Assembly: GCA_030266015.1 (NCBI GenBank) | Contig: JAJDHD010000001.1 | Coordinates: 91,472-155,471, forward strand | Source of the DNA: Christensenellaceae bacterium OttesenSCG-928-K19 | Lineage (GTDB): Bacteria; Bacillota; Clostridia; Christensenellales; Christensenellaceae | Direction: 5' to 3' | Length of the DNA stretch: 64,000 bases | In this document: positions 7,276 to 16,433 of the stretch, piece after piece | Layout of the letters: each line of letters opens with the position of its first letter | Position numbering within the stretch: position 1 is the first letter of the stretch | Translations under genes and position numbers: made by a program | Notes under the pieces: model-generated | What the model was told of the DNA's origin: nothing | The model's database searches: none | The model's input: the letters and a program-made list of their open reading frames with translations, nothing else

Positions 7276-7995
7276 TTATTCGACCGAAAACTTTGAAAAC
7301 TCAATTGTGCAATATGGCTCTGCGTTCCGGGTGCACAGCTTTACATAGGCCACGTTGTCGCCATTGTATATAAAAGGGGTAATCTCATCCTGCTGCGTGG
7401 CTGTTTTGCGGTATTCTATACGCAGCCGGTTATACTCCCGATAGCTGGGCAGGCACTCACAGGCCATTTGCACATACCTTGCGTTATTCACGTGCTGGTT
7501 AAAATCGATGTCGAAGGGTGTGGGCTTTATGGATGGAAGCTGTGTAAAAGCTGCTTCCGGCAGCCGTATTTTTTTAGGCAGATAGTCCATGTCTGCCTTT
7601 TCGTCGTAGGTGATGGCATTTGCCACTGCTGCGGGCAGCTTTGCCGGACGCCCCTCCGAAAGACTTAGGAAAGCACCTTGTCCCCAGCTCTTGGCATAAG
7701 CCGTTCCGTCGCTGCCGTAGATTGTGGTGTTGCGGTATCCAAAATAACTGTTACACTCGTAGATGCTGGTTTTCACCGTCAACCGCTCCCCGTATTCTGC
7801 CAGGCGGAAAATATCGAGCTGGCGAAATGCCAATATCATAATGGTGTTGTTTTGCTTTAAGAACGACATAAACTCTGGTTCGGATTCCATCCAGAAATGA
7901 GAGCAGTCTTGCATCATGTCAATGGCGGACACCACTGTTTGTAAACCGTTTGTATCTGTTTGGCTGATCCCTAGCCGCGTTTCGTATGTATACAT
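7276..7995 (-). CDS. acyl-ACP thioesterase family protein
   Basis: Acyl-ACP thioesterases release fatty acids from acyl carrier protein. The 239-residue protein is a tandem hotdog fold: the first half has YETRLGISQTDTNG and DCSHFW; the second half has FDIDFNQHVNNARYVQM, matching the Asp/Asn/His active-site region of the family. The length fits the family's usual 240-260. The ATG at 7995 begins the conserved MYTYETR; a TTG at 8031 overlapping the stop codon of the upstream gene is an alternative. The TPR gene lies immediately upstream, so both are probably on one transcript. Confidence 0.8.
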   Translation of the reverse strand: MYTYETRLGISQTDTNGLQTVVSAIDMMQDCSHFWMESEPEFMSFLKQNNTIMILAFRQLDIFRLAEYGERLTVKTSIYECNSYFGYRNTTIYGSDGTAYAKSWGQGAFLSLSEGRPAKLPAAVANAITYDEKADMDYLPKKIRLPEAAFTQLPSIKPTPFDIDFNQHVNNARYVQMACECLPSYREYNRLRIEYRKTATQQDEITPFIYNGDNVAYVKLCTRNAEPYCTIEFSKFSVE

Positions 7996-8027
7996 AAGTT
8001 CTCTGGCTTCCTGTCGAAAGATATAGG

Positions 8028-9089
8028 TCAATCCCGGAAATGCTCCAGGCTTTCTTCATAGCGCCTAGCAAGGTCAATGATCTGCTCCATCCACCCGGTA
8101 GCGTATTTTTTGCCGGCAAGTGATTCAATAAGCGGAATAATCTGTTCTCCATATTCCACAAAAGGCATAACGATGCCGGTGGCTTCCGCTACGTGATAGG
8201 CCTTTGTAAAATGCTTCTCGGCTTGCGCCTTTTTTCCCGCGCGAAACTGGTATACGGCATGGAATATATCCACATACAAAAGCCGGGCCGTATAGATTTC
8301 CTTATAATTCAGGGCGGCATATTCCACAAAGGGTTCTTCTGTCGGCCCCAGCCGGGAAATTCCTTTTAATATTTCCGCCGCCCGGTCTTCCAGCACCGGC
8401 AATACATATCCATCCGGCGTGTGGTGATACCGGGGTGTGTCCCCACTCCATCCTGTTGTCAGGTTGGACCAGGATCGAATGGTTTTATATACTTTTTTAC
8501 AGGTTGGGTGGTCGGGGTTTTCTTTTACCAGCCTTATGATCCGCAGCAGCGTTTCCTTCGCGTCTTCAGATTTATCCATGGCAAGGTAACACCGATACAG
8601 AATATATCCGGCAATGAGCATACTAACGCAATCTTCGGTACGTAGATATTGCTCCTTTGCCAGCAGGACAGCCTCTTCAAAATTACCCGTGAAATATAAT
8701 ATCTCACTCCGAATCTGGCAGGCCATGCCATATCCCGGCTCGCCGTACCATTGACGCAATAAAGCGGCGGAATCCGGCAGAACATTCAGGAATCGCTTCA
8801 GGGAACCGGGGTCCTTATTAAACACTACAAAAGTGTTTGGATCTTGCGGCAGCCAACCCAGGCACAAGCAGGGAAACCTCGCCTTGCCGCCGATTTCTTC
8901 CGCTTGCTTTAGATCGTCATATATTGTTTCATCCGCTGTGAATAATTTCAACTGAGCCTGGAGCAGGTATGCGTCCAGCAGGTTTTGTGCTTCCTGGCCG
9001 GCTGTGTACTCGCCAAAAAGAGTGTGAAATTCCGATAATCGGTATTCCAGCGCATATTGATGCAAAAGCCTTGCTTTGTCATTATCCAT
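8028..9089 (-). CDS. TPR protein resembling the helical region of MalT/LuxR-type regulators
   Basis: The 353-residue protein is all helical, with repeated tetratricopeptide-like pairs, for example LLHQYALEYRLSEFHTLF, TGNFEEAVLLAKEQYL and GKKAQAEKHFTKAYHVAEA. This resembles the solenoid between the ATPase and DNA-binding domains of large MalT/LuxR-type regulators, but both the NTPase and the helix-turn-helix are missing. It may be a peptide- or ligand-sensing solenoid or a remnant of a larger regulator. The ATG at 9089 follows AGAGG at good spacing; reading from 9176 would add 29 residues with no similarity. A small hairpin (CCGGC/GCCGG) sits in the leader near 9112-9128. Confidence 0.65.
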   Translation of the reverse strand: MDNDKARLLHQYALEYRLSEFHTLFGEYTAGQEAQNLLDAYLLQAQLKLFTADETIYDDLKQAEEIGGKARFPCLCLGWLPQDPNTFVVFNKDPGSLKRFLNVLPDSAALLRQWYGEPGYGMACQIRSEILYFTGNFEEAVLLAKEQYLRTEDCVSMLIAGYILYRCYLAMDKSEDAKETLLRIIRLVKENPDHPTCKKVYKTIRSWSNLTTGWSGDTPRYHHTPDGYVLPVLEDRAAEILKGISRLGPTEEPFVEYAALNYKEIYTARLLYVDIFHAVYQFRAGKKAQAEKHFTKAYHVAEATGIVMPFVEYGEQIIPLIESLAGKKYATGWMEQIIDLARRYEESLEHFRD

Positions 9090-9585
9090 AATAAAAACCT
9101 CTGAGTTGCTCGATGCCCGGCGTGATGCCGGACGGCCAGACGGCTTAAAAGCTACCCCCCAAGTAAATTTTAGCACTACGCTTTTGAGATTGCAAGCAGG
9201 GGTAGTTTATCTGCATCATCCCGCTAAAGTTCATGTATGGGAATATTCTACTTGAGCTAATCATGAGCCATTTTTCGCAGAGGTAAATGAAGAACTTTCC
9301 ATATATCTGTTTACCCACGCAAGGAGGAGATAAACAGAAAACATTCCGTTGAAAGCGGTAGGAATATTGACATCGGCGGACTGTGAATGATAACATAAAA
9401 AACGCGTGCAGATGGTTAGTGGTGGCTAACGGGTTTTTTGCTGGCATAAGGCATAGCGCATCGGGCTATGTTTAAGTTGCGGCAGTGCTGGTGAAAACAG
9501 GCAAAGCTATCGGTAGCTATTGCTTTTTCGATTGTCGCGTTGGTAGTATTTTTCCTTTATATTCTCCAATGCTCTTCGTTTTTTC
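9090..9585. other. intergenic region of about 500 bases
   Basis: No gene is supported. A symmetric hairpin followed by T (GCAAAGCTATCGGTAGCTATTGCTTTTT, about 9498-9525) could be a terminator on the + strand, but no + strand gene leads into it. A purine-rich ribosome-site-like AAGGAGGAGAT near 9320 has no good frame behind it. Confidence 0.25.
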
Positions 9586-9951
9586 TTATACGCTCCCGGC
9601 AGGACAATATTGCAGGTTGGGCATGTCTGCCTCTTGGGTGTAATCAAGCTCTGTCCGGTTTAGTCCGGCCAGTGACATATTGTAGCTGGTTTCGTCACAG
9701 TAGATGCTGATGATCGCATCCAGTGGTGCTGTTGATTCTGTAAGGTAGGTTCCCATCAAATACATCTTGGTGTAACCGGAGCGGTAAACGGTGTGTTCAA
9801 TAAGCTGGGCGGGCTGCCCGCCAGATTCGCATGGCTTTAGCTGGAAGGTTTGGATATCCACATCGGTTGTTTTCTCCGCAAGCTCAAACAGATAATCTTC
9901 CAAGCTGTCCGGCAATATTTTTTTCGCAGAATTTGTAACAAATCTCTTCAT
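9586..9951 (-). CDS. DUF960-like protein
   Basis: This small soluble protein (121 residues) opens with KRFVTNSAKKILPDSLEDYL, similar in layout to DUF960 proteins, in which a short basic/aromatic start is followed by an Ile-Pro and an amphipathic helix. The following IQTFQLKP and QLIEHTVYRS strands also fit that family. The C-terminal half after residue 75 is less familiar. Function of DUF960 is unknown. The ribosome site AAGGAGGAACA lies 5 bases before the ATG. It stands alone between a TPR gene and the Gls24/DnaK pair. Confidence 0.5.
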   Translation of the reverse strand: MKRFVTNSAKKILPDSLEDYLFELAEKTTDVDIQTFQLKPCESGGQPAQLIEHTVYRSGYTKMYLMGTYLTESTAPLDAIISIYCDETSYNMSLAGLNRTELDYTQEADMPNLQYCPAGSV

Positions 9952-10087
9952 GGCATTGTTCCTCCTTAGGTTGTTATTTTATACGCCAATCATAACAACC
10001 TTTCTTAAACACAGTGTCAACTATTTATGAACAAACCATAAACAAACAATAGTTCACAGATATGCCGGGCTGGAAAAAACCGGAACA

Positions 10088-10423
10088 TTACGGAATATGC
10101 AAGGAGCGCACGTCAACGTTTACTTCCGAAACAGTGAGCCCGGTCATATCCTGCACCGCGCTTTTTATAGCACCCTGTATTTGCCTTGCCGTCTCCACCA
10201 CAGACGGACCGTATTCCAGCGTGGTAAAAACACTCATCTTCACACGTTCTCCCGTGGTTTCAATGCCGGATATTTTCAGGCTGGCGACGCCGCTTACCTG
10301 CGCTGCGGCAATCTCGGAAATCCTGGCAAGTACCTTCTCCGAGAACGCAACCGTCCCGTGGCTTTTTTTCTCTACCGCCACTTGCTCTATTTCATTTTGA
10401 TCCGTTGCCAACACCATATTCAT
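10088..10423 (-). CDS. Asp23/Gls24 family envelope stress protein
   Basis: The 111-residue protein has the compact Asp23/Gls24 (DUF322) core: VAFSEKVLARISEIAAAQVSG, a variable loop, and SAVQDMTGLTVSEVNVDV. Members are abundant membrane-associated stress proteins; in Staphylococcus Asp23 binds the membrane through a partner and responds to cell-wall stress. Here it follows the dnaK gene by 44 bases, so both are likely expressed together as a stress unit. No AmaP-like anchor is next to it. Confidence 0.85.
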   Translation of the reverse strand: MNMVLATDQNEIEQVAVEKKSHGTVAFSEKVLARISEIAAAQVSGVASLKISGIETTGERVKMSVFTTLEYGPSVVETARQIQGAIKSAVQDMTGLTVSEVNVDVRSLHIP

Positions 10424-10467
10424 TGTAGTTCCCTCCTTATAACATCATTGCCCTTATGTCCTCTTTG

Positions 10468-12195
10468 TTACATAGCATCCTTATGCTCATTGTCTGTGTT
10501 GGAAGTGCCGCACAGCTTTTCCAGCGCTGCGCACGCTGCCAGCATTTCGCTTGCGTCTTTGCTTTTGAGTGCTTTGTTTGCTGCTTTCAATGTTTGCGAA
10601 AGCTCCGTCTTTTGTTCCTTAGACATCTGCTTTTTGCTTGCATTTGCCTGGTAAATTGCTGCTTCCAGCTTATTGCGTGCTTCTGTTTCGCTGCGGAATT
10701 GTTCATCCTCCGCGGCAAACTGCGCGGCCTCCTGCTTTGCCCGCTCAATATCAGCCTCGTTCATGTTGGAGGAGCTTTCAATGACAATCTGCTGCTGCTT
10801 GCCGGTGGAAAGATCCTTTGCGCCCACACTGACAATGCCGTTTGCGTCGATGGAGAACGTAACCTCAATCTGGGGAACGCCGCGTGGTGCTTTTTGTATG
10901 CCCTTCAGGCGGAATTTACCCAGAGTTTTGTTTTGTCTGGACTGCGGCCTTTCGCCCTGTAGCACATGGATGTCTACTGATGACTGAAAATTACCGGCAG
11001 TTGTAAACACCTGGCTTTTGGAGATGGGGATTGCTGTGTTGCGGTCAATCAGCGGGGTGCAGATGCCGCCCATCGTTTCAATGCCCAGCGTCAATGGTGT
11101 CACGTCCAGCAGCACCATGCTCTTTACCTCGCCAATCATCACGCCACCTTGTATTGCCGCGCCCATGGCGACACATTCATCCGGGTTGATCCCCTTAAAT
11201 CCTTCCTTGCCTGTAATCTCCTTTACAGCGCGTTGCACTGCCGGGATACGCGTGGAGCCGCCCACAAGAAGCACTTTATTCAACTCACTTGCGTTGACGC
11301 GCGCATCCGCCAGCGCCTGTTTTACCGGACCAACAGTCTGCTTTACCAAATGCTCCGTCAGCGCGTCAAATTTCTGCCGGGTGAGCTCGGCGTCCATGTG
11401 CAGCGGCGAGCCCTTTGCTTCCGCGAGATAAGGCAGGTTCACCTGTGTACATAGTGTGGAGGATAATTCCATCTTTGCTTTTTCCGCCGCCTCGCGCACC
11501 CGCTGCATAGCGTCAGGCTTTTTGCGTAAATCCACCTTGTTTGCGCGTTTAAACTCATCCACAAGGTATTCCACAACGCATTGGTCAAAATCATCGCCGC
11601 CCAGGCGGTTGTTTCCCGCGGTCGCCATCACCTCTATCATCCCTTCGCTTATATCCAGCACAGACACGTCAAACGTGCCACCGCCCAGGTCAAACACCAG
11701 TATTTTCTGGGCGTTTTCCTTGTCCAGCCCATAGGCCACGGCGGCGGCGGTCGGCTCGTTGATGATGCGCATTACCTCCAGCCCGGCAATCTGCCCGGCG
11801 TCCTTTGTCGCTTGGCGCTGCGCGTCTGTGAAGTACGCGGGGACGGTAATCACCGCTTGCGATACCTGCTCGCCCAGATAGTCCTGTGCGTCCTGCTTCA
11901 GCTTTTGCAATATCATGGCGGAAATTTCCTGCGGCGAATACTGCTTTTTATCAATCTTTACTTTGTGATTGGAGCCCATCTCGCGCTTGATGGAGCTAAC
12001 GGTGCGTGTGCTGTTTGTCACAGCCTGCCGCACTGCCACGCCGCCCACAAGCCGCTCTCCCGCCTCGGTAAATGCAACCACGGACGGGGTTGTGCGCCCG
12101 CCCTCCGCGTTTGGAATGAGCTCGGGCTTGCCGCCTATTGTTACAGCCACGCACGAGTTTGTCGTTCCAAGGTCAATTCCTATTATTTTTCCCAT
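10468..12195 (-). CDS. dnaK: DnaK-type Hsp70 chaperone (stand-alone copy)
   Basis: Hsp70 chaperones bind unfolded segments in an ATP-driven cycle. All ATPase signatures are present: [46 protein letters not shown] and [13 protein letters not shown]. The peptide-binding domain follows at about residues 370-490, and the lid is short. The protein ends at 575 residues, some 35 shorter than typical DnaK and without the acidic EEVD-like tail. There is no hrcA, grpE or dnaJ here, so this may be a second copy rather than the housekeeping one. It lies 70 bases downstream of a histidine kinase gene and 44 bases upstream of the Gls24 gene. Confidence 0.9.
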   Translation of the reverse strand: MGKIIGIDLGTTNSCVAVTIGGKPELIPNAEGGRTTPSVVAFTEAGERLVGGVAVRQAVTNSTRTVSSIKREMGSNHKVKIDKKQYSPQEISAMILQKLKQDAQDYLGEQVSQAVITVPAYFTDAQRQATKDAGQIAGLEVMRIINEPTAAAVAYGLDKENAQKILVFDLGGGTFDVSVLDISEGMIEVMATAGNNRLGGDDFDQCVVEYLVDEFKRANKVDLRKKPDAMQRVREAAEKAKMELSSTLCTQVNLPYLAEAKGSPLHMDAELTRQKFDALTEHLVKQTVGPVKQALADARVNASELNKVLLVGGSTRIPAVQRAVKEITGKEGFKGINPDECVAMGAAIQGGVMIGEVKSMVLLDVTPLTLGIETMGGICTPLIDRNTAIPISKSQVFTTAGNFQSSVDIHVLQGERPQSRQNKTLGKFRLKGIQKAPRGVPQIEVTFSIDANGIVSVGAKDLSTGKQQQIVIESSSNMNEADIERAKQEAAQFAAEDEQFRSETEARNKLEAAIYQANASKKQMSKEQKTELSQTLKAANKALKSKDASEMLAACAALEKLCGTSNTDNEHKDAM

Positions 12196-12265
12196 TTTGT
12201 TTTCCTAATCCCTTTCCCGATGGGCGGTTTGCCCGTCATTCATTTATACGATTTGCCAATTTCAG

Positions 12266-13363
12266 TTAGCTATAAGCATTGTGATCGGCGGGTGGTATTG
12301 CCTGTAATTTTACTGTGATGCTGGTGCCCTCGCCGGGGGCACTTTGTACCTCCACTGTGCCGCCGGAAAGCTCCAGTATTTTTTTAACCAGTGACAATCC
12401 CAGCCCGTTTCCCTCTGTCGCCCGTGAGGAATCCGCCTGATAGAATTTATCGAACAGGTAGCGCTGTGCCTCTTCGTTCATGCCCGTTCCGTGGTCGGTA
12501 ATGGTTACCTCCACAACATCCTCTTTGCTGTGCGCCTCCACTCGAACGGTGCCCTGCTCTGGACTAAACTTGATTGCGTTGTTCAAAATATTGATCCACA
12601 CATGCTGCATCAGTTCTTCATCCGCGGCAATGCGGGAAGGGTCAATCTCAATCTCCAGCTCCAGGTTTTTTGCGCAAAACTGAGGCTCCAACAACAGAAT
12701 AGCCCTGCGTAATTGCTCATCCAGCGCGTATTCTTTGTGGTTCGATGTAAATTCCATGCATTCCAGCTTGGAAAGCAGCAGCACATTGCTGGAGAGTGAA
12801 GTCAGCCTGTCCGATTCGGAAATGATGATATCCAGGTATTCATCACGCTGCTTTTTTGTCAGGGTATCTTTTTTAAGCAGCTTTGCAAAACCGCGGATGG
12901 AAACGACAGGCGTTTTAAACTCGTGGGAGATATTATTGACAAAATCACTCCTCAAGGTTTCTATGCTGGCAAGCTCTTTTGTCATTTCGTTGAAGCTCAA
13001 GGCAAGCCGCTTGAATTCATCCGGCCCGGTGGCGTCCACCTGCACTTCAAAATTTCCGGCGGCAATCTCCTTGGTAGCGGCTGTCAGTTTTCGCAATGGC
13101 CGCATGGCATACCGCCCGCCCACCATCGCGAGCAGTGTGCCAATTCCCAGGCTGAACAAAAGAATGAAAACAAAAACCAGCGGAAACCTGTTATTTTCAA
13201 GCGGCGGCATCACCCCAGCTTCAAACAGGAAATAGGAGATAATGCCGGAAATTAAAACACTGACAAAAAGGATGCCAAACACAAAAAACACTAAAAATAC
13301 CAGCATGGTAATTTTTCTCCGCTTGGAGAGCAGGTTGATGGCCTGCAGCTTAGTCCTAAACAT
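12266..13363 (-). CDS. sensor histidine kinase (HAMP, HisKA, HATPase)
   Basis: The 365-residue membrane kinase has two transmembrane helices (about residues 15-40 and 60-85) with only a short external loop, then a HAMP segment (MRPLRKLTAATKEIAAGNF), an H box NNISHEFKTPVVSI with the phosphorylated His, an N box NAIKFS, and G boxes DHGTGMN and GNGLGLSLVKKI. The tiny external loop suggests that it senses the membrane itself or a partner protein, as in intramembrane-sensing kinases. It is paired with the regulator at 13682-14362, though 318 bases holding a duplicated segment separate the two. Closely similar to the kinase at 14475-15527, indicating duplication of the whole pair. Confidence 0.92.
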   Translation of the reverse strand: MFRTKLQAINLLSKRRKITMLVFLVFFVFGILFVSVLISGIISYFLFEAGVMPPLENNRFPLVFVFILLFSLGIGTLLAMVGGRYAMRPLRKLTAATKEIAAGNFEVQVDATGPDEFKRLALSFNEMTKELASIETLRSDFVNNISHEFKTPVVSIRGFAKLLKKDTLTKKQRDEYLDIIISESDRLTSLSSNVLLLSKLECMEFTSNHKEYALDEQLRRAILLLEPQFCAKNLELEIEIDPSRIAADEELMQHVWINILNNAIKFSPEQGTVRVEAHSKEDVVEVTITDHGTGMNEEAQRYLFDKFYQADSSRATEGNGLGLSLVKKILELSGGTVEVQSAPGEGTSITVKLQAIPPADHNAYS

Positions 13364-13395
13364 TGTTTACCGCCTCTAAATAAATTCTGCGAGAT

Positions 13396-13711
13396 ACTTC
13401 TTCGTAGCGCGTTTCAGCGAACGAAAGCGAGCTGTAACAAGTTCTTCTTTGCCCTTCTTCGCAGCGTGTTTCAAGGCGGTAGATCTTGCCAAAAGTTGAA
13501 TTTATGCTCATAAGCTTAGATTGTGCCATTTCTTACCGCCTTATAACAAGCACTTCTTTGCCTTTCTTCGCAGCGCGTTTCAGCGAACGAAAGCGAGCTA
13601 TAACAAGTTCTTCTTTGCCCTTCTTCGCAGCGCGTTTCAAGGCGGTAGATCTTGCCAAAAGTTGAATTTATGCTCATAAGTTTAGATTGTGCCATTTCTT
13701 ACCGCCTTATA
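13396..13711 (+). repeat. imperfect direct duplication, about 140 bases, 166-base offset
   Basis: The block at about 13405-13545 recurs at about 13571-13711 with only a few substitutions (for example GAGCTGTAACAAG versus GAGCTATAACAAG). The second copy includes the last codons of the response regulator gene; the first therefore holds a dead copy of that gene's end. Each copy also contains smaller internal echoes of TTCTTCGCAGCGCGTTTCA. This looks like local slippage or a recombination scar in the kinase-regulator spacer. Confidence 0.85.
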
Positions 13712-14362
13712 CCCCAGCCCGCGCACCGTCACAATGTCAAACTCCGGCCATCCGGCAAAGCGCTCGCGCAGCCTGCCCACATGCACGCTTACAGTGTGGT
13801 CGTCCGTTTGCGAATCATATCCCCAAATCTCGTCCATAAGCTGCAGACGGGTGAAGATTACATCAGGATAGCTGAGCAGCTTGTACAAGAGCAAAAACTC
13901 TTTCTGGGGCAGGGTTATCCGCTCAGATTCCCGGCTGACCATCATTGCGTCATAGTGCAGCGTAATACTGCCAATGGAGAGTTTGCGTTCATTCACAATC
14001 TGCGCACGGCGCAAAAGCGCTTTTACACGCAATATCATCTCTTCCTCATCCACCGGCTTCACCATATAATCATCTGTGCCCACGATAAAGCCCCTGCGCT
14101 TGTCGCGTATGGTTTCTTTTGCCGTCACCATGAGTATGGGAAATGTATAGTTTGCCTTCCGCAGTTCTTCTGTCAGGGTGTAGCCGTCCATCCCAGGCAT
14201 CATGATATCTGTAATCATCAGGTCAATATGCTGGCGGGCGATGATATCCAGCGCCTGCTGCGCGTTTTCCGCCAAAAGCGGCGTGTATTGTTCTGCACGC
14301 AGCACCGCCTCCATCAGCTTGCGCGTGCTCGCGTCGTCTTCTACAACCAGAATATGAAACAT
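13682..14362 (-). CDS. OmpR-family response regulator
   Basis: The 226-residue protein has a receiver domain with the acidic pair E8-D9, phosphoacceptor D52 in ITDIMMPGMDG, a conserved Thr in LMVTAK and Lys in MVKPV, followed by a winged-helix DNA-binding domain (about 130-224, with PQKEFLLLYKLLSYP and VSVHVGRLRERF). It would be phosphorylated by the kinase at 12266-13363. Direct repeats at 14416-14442 upstream look like its own binding site. Its end falls inside the second copy of the 140-base duplication. Confidence 0.92.
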   Translation of the reverse strand: MFHILVVEDDASTRKLMEAVLRAEQYTPLLAENAQQALDIIARQHIDLMITDIMMPGMDGYTLTEELRKANYTFPILMVTAKETIRDKRRGFIVGTDDYMVKPVDEEEMILRVKALLRRAQIVNERKLSIGSITLHYDAMMVSRESERITLPQKEFLLLYKLLSYPDVIFTRLQLMDEIWGYDSQTDDHTVSVHVGRLRERFAGWPEFDIVTVRGLGYKAVRNGTI

Positions 14363-14415
14363 TGTTTTCTCCTGTCCTGTGTAGCCTGTTTTTTATGACT
14401 TGAATTGTCAAGTAA

Positions 14416-14446
14416 AGTTCAACTGAAGTTCAACTAAGTTTAAATA
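14416..14446 (-). promoter_or_regulatory. direct repeats, likely OmpR-type regulator site
   Basis: AGTTCAACTGA (14416), AGTTCAACTA (14427) and AGTTTAAATA (14437) repeat with 10-11-base spacing on the + strand, one helical turn apart, as preferred by OmpR-class dimers. They lie about 55-85 bases upstream of the regulator gene starting at 14362. A related pair (CAGTTAATTT, CAGTTCATAT on the minus strand) sits upstream of the other regulator gene near 16353-16380. Confidence 0.5.
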
Positions 14447-14474
14447 TTCATTGAACTAACAGCCCAAAAGAGCG

Positions 14475-15527
14475 CTAGCCATTAAACGGCAGCTTGACCA
14501 AAAACGACGCGCCCTCGCCCGGGCGGCTTGTTACCTCTATTTCCCCGTTGTGCAGTTCCACAATCCTCTTCACAATAGAAAGTCCCAGCCCGCTGCCCTC
14601 TGCCGACCGCGATGATTCCACTTGGAAAAACTGATCAAAAATACGTCCCTGGGCTTCTTCGCCAATCCCCGCGCCATAATCGGTGATTTTTACCTGCACA
14701 TTTTTGGCGTCACTTCCCATATTGATTTTTACCATGCCGCCGTCATCTGAATATTTTACCGCGTTATCCAAAAGGTTCTGCCATACCTGCAAAAGCAGCT
14801 CTTCATCCCCTGTGTATTCAATTTCCAGCAGATTGATATCGAGTGTTATGCCGCGCGCGCTCCATTTAGGCTCTAGCAGCAGCACAGCCTGCCGTATTTG
14901 CTCGTCCAGGTAAAAGGTGTTGCGCGCTGTCTGGATATTTTGGCTGCTGAGCTTGGAGATGCGCAGCATATTTGACGTCATGCCAATGAGCCGTTCCGTT
15001 TCCTTTTTTATGATGGCCGCATATTGCATCCGTTCTTCCTCTGGGAGGGCTTCTTTTGCAAGCACGTCGGCATAGCCCTCTATAATGGAAAGCGGTGTTT
15101 TCAGGTCGTGGGATACATTGGCGACAAAATCCTTGCGCATATACTCAATGCTTTTCAGCTCCTTTACCATAACGGCAAAGTTTCGCTCCAGCTCGGCAAC
15201 CTCGTCATGTCGGGAAGAAATCTCTATTTCTGTGTCAAAATCGCCCTTGGCAATCCGTTTTGTCTCCTCGGACAGCTTTTCTACAGGCCGCACGATCCTT
15301 TTGGCGTTCAGACTGATAAACAGGGCGGCAAACGCCACAATCAGCACAATCGTCAAAAGCTCTTTTAATGCTATACCCACAAACATAGTTTGCAGCACAT
15401 CGCCGCTGCTGCCTGCCAGCAAATGGCTGATAAGGCTGGAGAGGAAAACAGCAAGCACTGTGGCAAGAAGCACGATTCCGAATAATACCAATACCAGCCT
15501 GAGCCTTATTTTTTTCATGACTTCCAT
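14475..15527 (-). CDS. sensor histidine kinase (paralogue)
   Basis: The 350-residue kinase has an N-terminal helix (LRLVLVLFGIVLLATVLAVFL), a short external segment, a second helix, HAMP (IVRPVEKLSEETKRIAKGDF), an H box ANVSHDLKTPLSI, an N box NAVKYSDDG, and G boxes DYGAGIG and GSGLGLSIVKRI. All catalytic motifs are intact. It lies 56 bases after its partner regulator (15584-16279) and is the sister of the kinase at 12266-13363. The small external region again argues for sensing within the membrane or through an associated transporter. Confidence 0.92.
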   Translation of the reverse strand: MEVMKKIRLRLVLVLFGIVLLATVLAVFLSSLISHLLAGSSGDVLQTMFVGIALKELLTIVLIVAFAALFISLNAKRIVRPVEKLSEETKRIAKGDFDTEIEISSRHDEVAELERNFAVMVKELKSIEYMRKDFVANVSHDLKTPLSIIEGYADVLAKEALPEEERMQYAAIIKKETERLIGMTSNMLRISKLSSQNIQTARNTFYLDEQIRQAVLLLEPKWSARGITLDINLLEIEYTGDEELLLQVWQNLLDNAVKYSDDGGMVKINMGSDAKNVQVKITDYGAGIGEEAQGRIFDQFFQVESSRSAEGSGLGLSIVKRIVELHNGEIEVTSRPGEGASFLVKLPFNG

Positions 15528-15583
15528 ATCCTTTATTTTGCTATGCGCTCCTGGATAAACGCGTGCGGCAATAATGTATTATG

Positions 15584-16279
15584 CTATTTCGAAGCGCGTT
15601 TTTGGGGTGTGTTTATTACGGCCTTATACCCAAGTCCGCGTATGGTTTCTATGGAGAAGGTTGCATTATCCATAAACTTTTCCCGTAGCCGCTTGATGTG
15701 CACATCCACTGTGCGTGGGTCTGTTTCGCTGCCATAGCCCCAAATTTCGTCCATAATCATCTGACGGGTAAAAATTTTGCCGGGATACGAAAGCAGCATA
15801 TGTAAAAGTAGGAATTCCTTTTGTGGCAACACATCAATGTGGTCACCCTTTGAGACAGTGAGAGAGTCCGAGTCCAGCTTAGTGTCGCCTATTTTTAATA
15901 TATTCTTGCCCGAGATTTTTGCCCGGCGCAAAAGCGCCTCCACCCGCAGCAGCAGTTCTTCCATATCCACCGGCTTCACCATATAATCATCCGCGCCTGT
16001 TTTGAACCCGGTGCGCTTGTCCTCCAGAGATTCCCTGGCTGTTACCATCAATACGGGAATGGTCATTTTGGCGCTTCGCAGTTCGCCCGTCAGCTCAAAA
16101 CCATCCATCTTGGGCATCATAATATCTACAACCATAAGATGGATATGTGTTTGCTCCATTACCTCCAGCGCGTCTACGCCGTTCTCTGCTTCAAATATGG
16201 AATAACCCGCATTCTCCAGATGAATTCGCATAAGCTTGCGCAGGTTTTGGTTGTCTTCAACAATTAAAATATTAGCCAT
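15584..16279 (-). CDS. OmpR-family response regulator (paralogue)
   Basis: The 231-residue regulator has E8-D9, phosphoacceptor D52 in VVDIMMPKMDG, Thr in LMVTAR and Lys in YMVKPV, then a winged helix with PQKEFLLLHMLLSYP and VDVHIKRLREKF. It is first in the four-gene signalling block (regulator, kinase, regulator, kinase). Its ribosome site is TAAGGAGG. The promoter at 16331-16359 precedes it. Resembles the regulator at 13682-14362 closely across its length. Confidence 0.93.
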   Translation of the reverse strand: MANILIVEDNQNLRKLMRIHLENAGYSIFEAENGVDALEVMEQTHIHLMVVDIMMPKMDGFELTGELRSAKMTIPVLMVTARESLEDKRTGFKTGADDYMVKPVDMEELLLRVEALLRRAKISGKNILKIGDTKLDSDSLTVSKGDHIDVLPQKEFLLLHMLLSYPGKIFTRQMIMDEIWGYGSETDPRTVDVHIKRLREKFMDNATFSIETIRGLGYKAVINTPQKRASK

Positions 16280-16330
16280 CTCATGGCCTCCTTAACTATA
16301 TAATTGCAACATGGTTTCCTTATTATAACT

Positions 16331-16359
16331 ATTATCCTACGCCTGCATTGTGAATTCAA
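16331..16359 (-). promoter_or_regulatory. promoter of the two-system signalling block
   Basis: On the minus strand TTGAAT (16359-16354) and GATAAT (16336-16331) are 17 bases apart, 52 bases upstream of the regulator start. The flanking CAGTTAATTTTTCAGTTCAT repeats may be the regulator's binding site. Confidence 0.55.
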
Positions 16360-16433
16360 TATGAACTGAAAAATTAACTGATGGTTCACAATACTTGGGT
16401 ACTCTTACCTCAGAAAAAACTTAGAGAGATATC

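Noticed and set aside
9145..9447. 100-codon minus strand frame upstream of the TPR gene
   Set aside because: No ribosome site, mixed aromatic/Cys composition, and its end runs into the leader of the TPR gene.
13396..13711. Repeat block considered as CRISPR or insertion sequence
   Set aside because: There are only two long copies, no spacers, no terminal inverted repeats and no transposase; it is a simple duplication.
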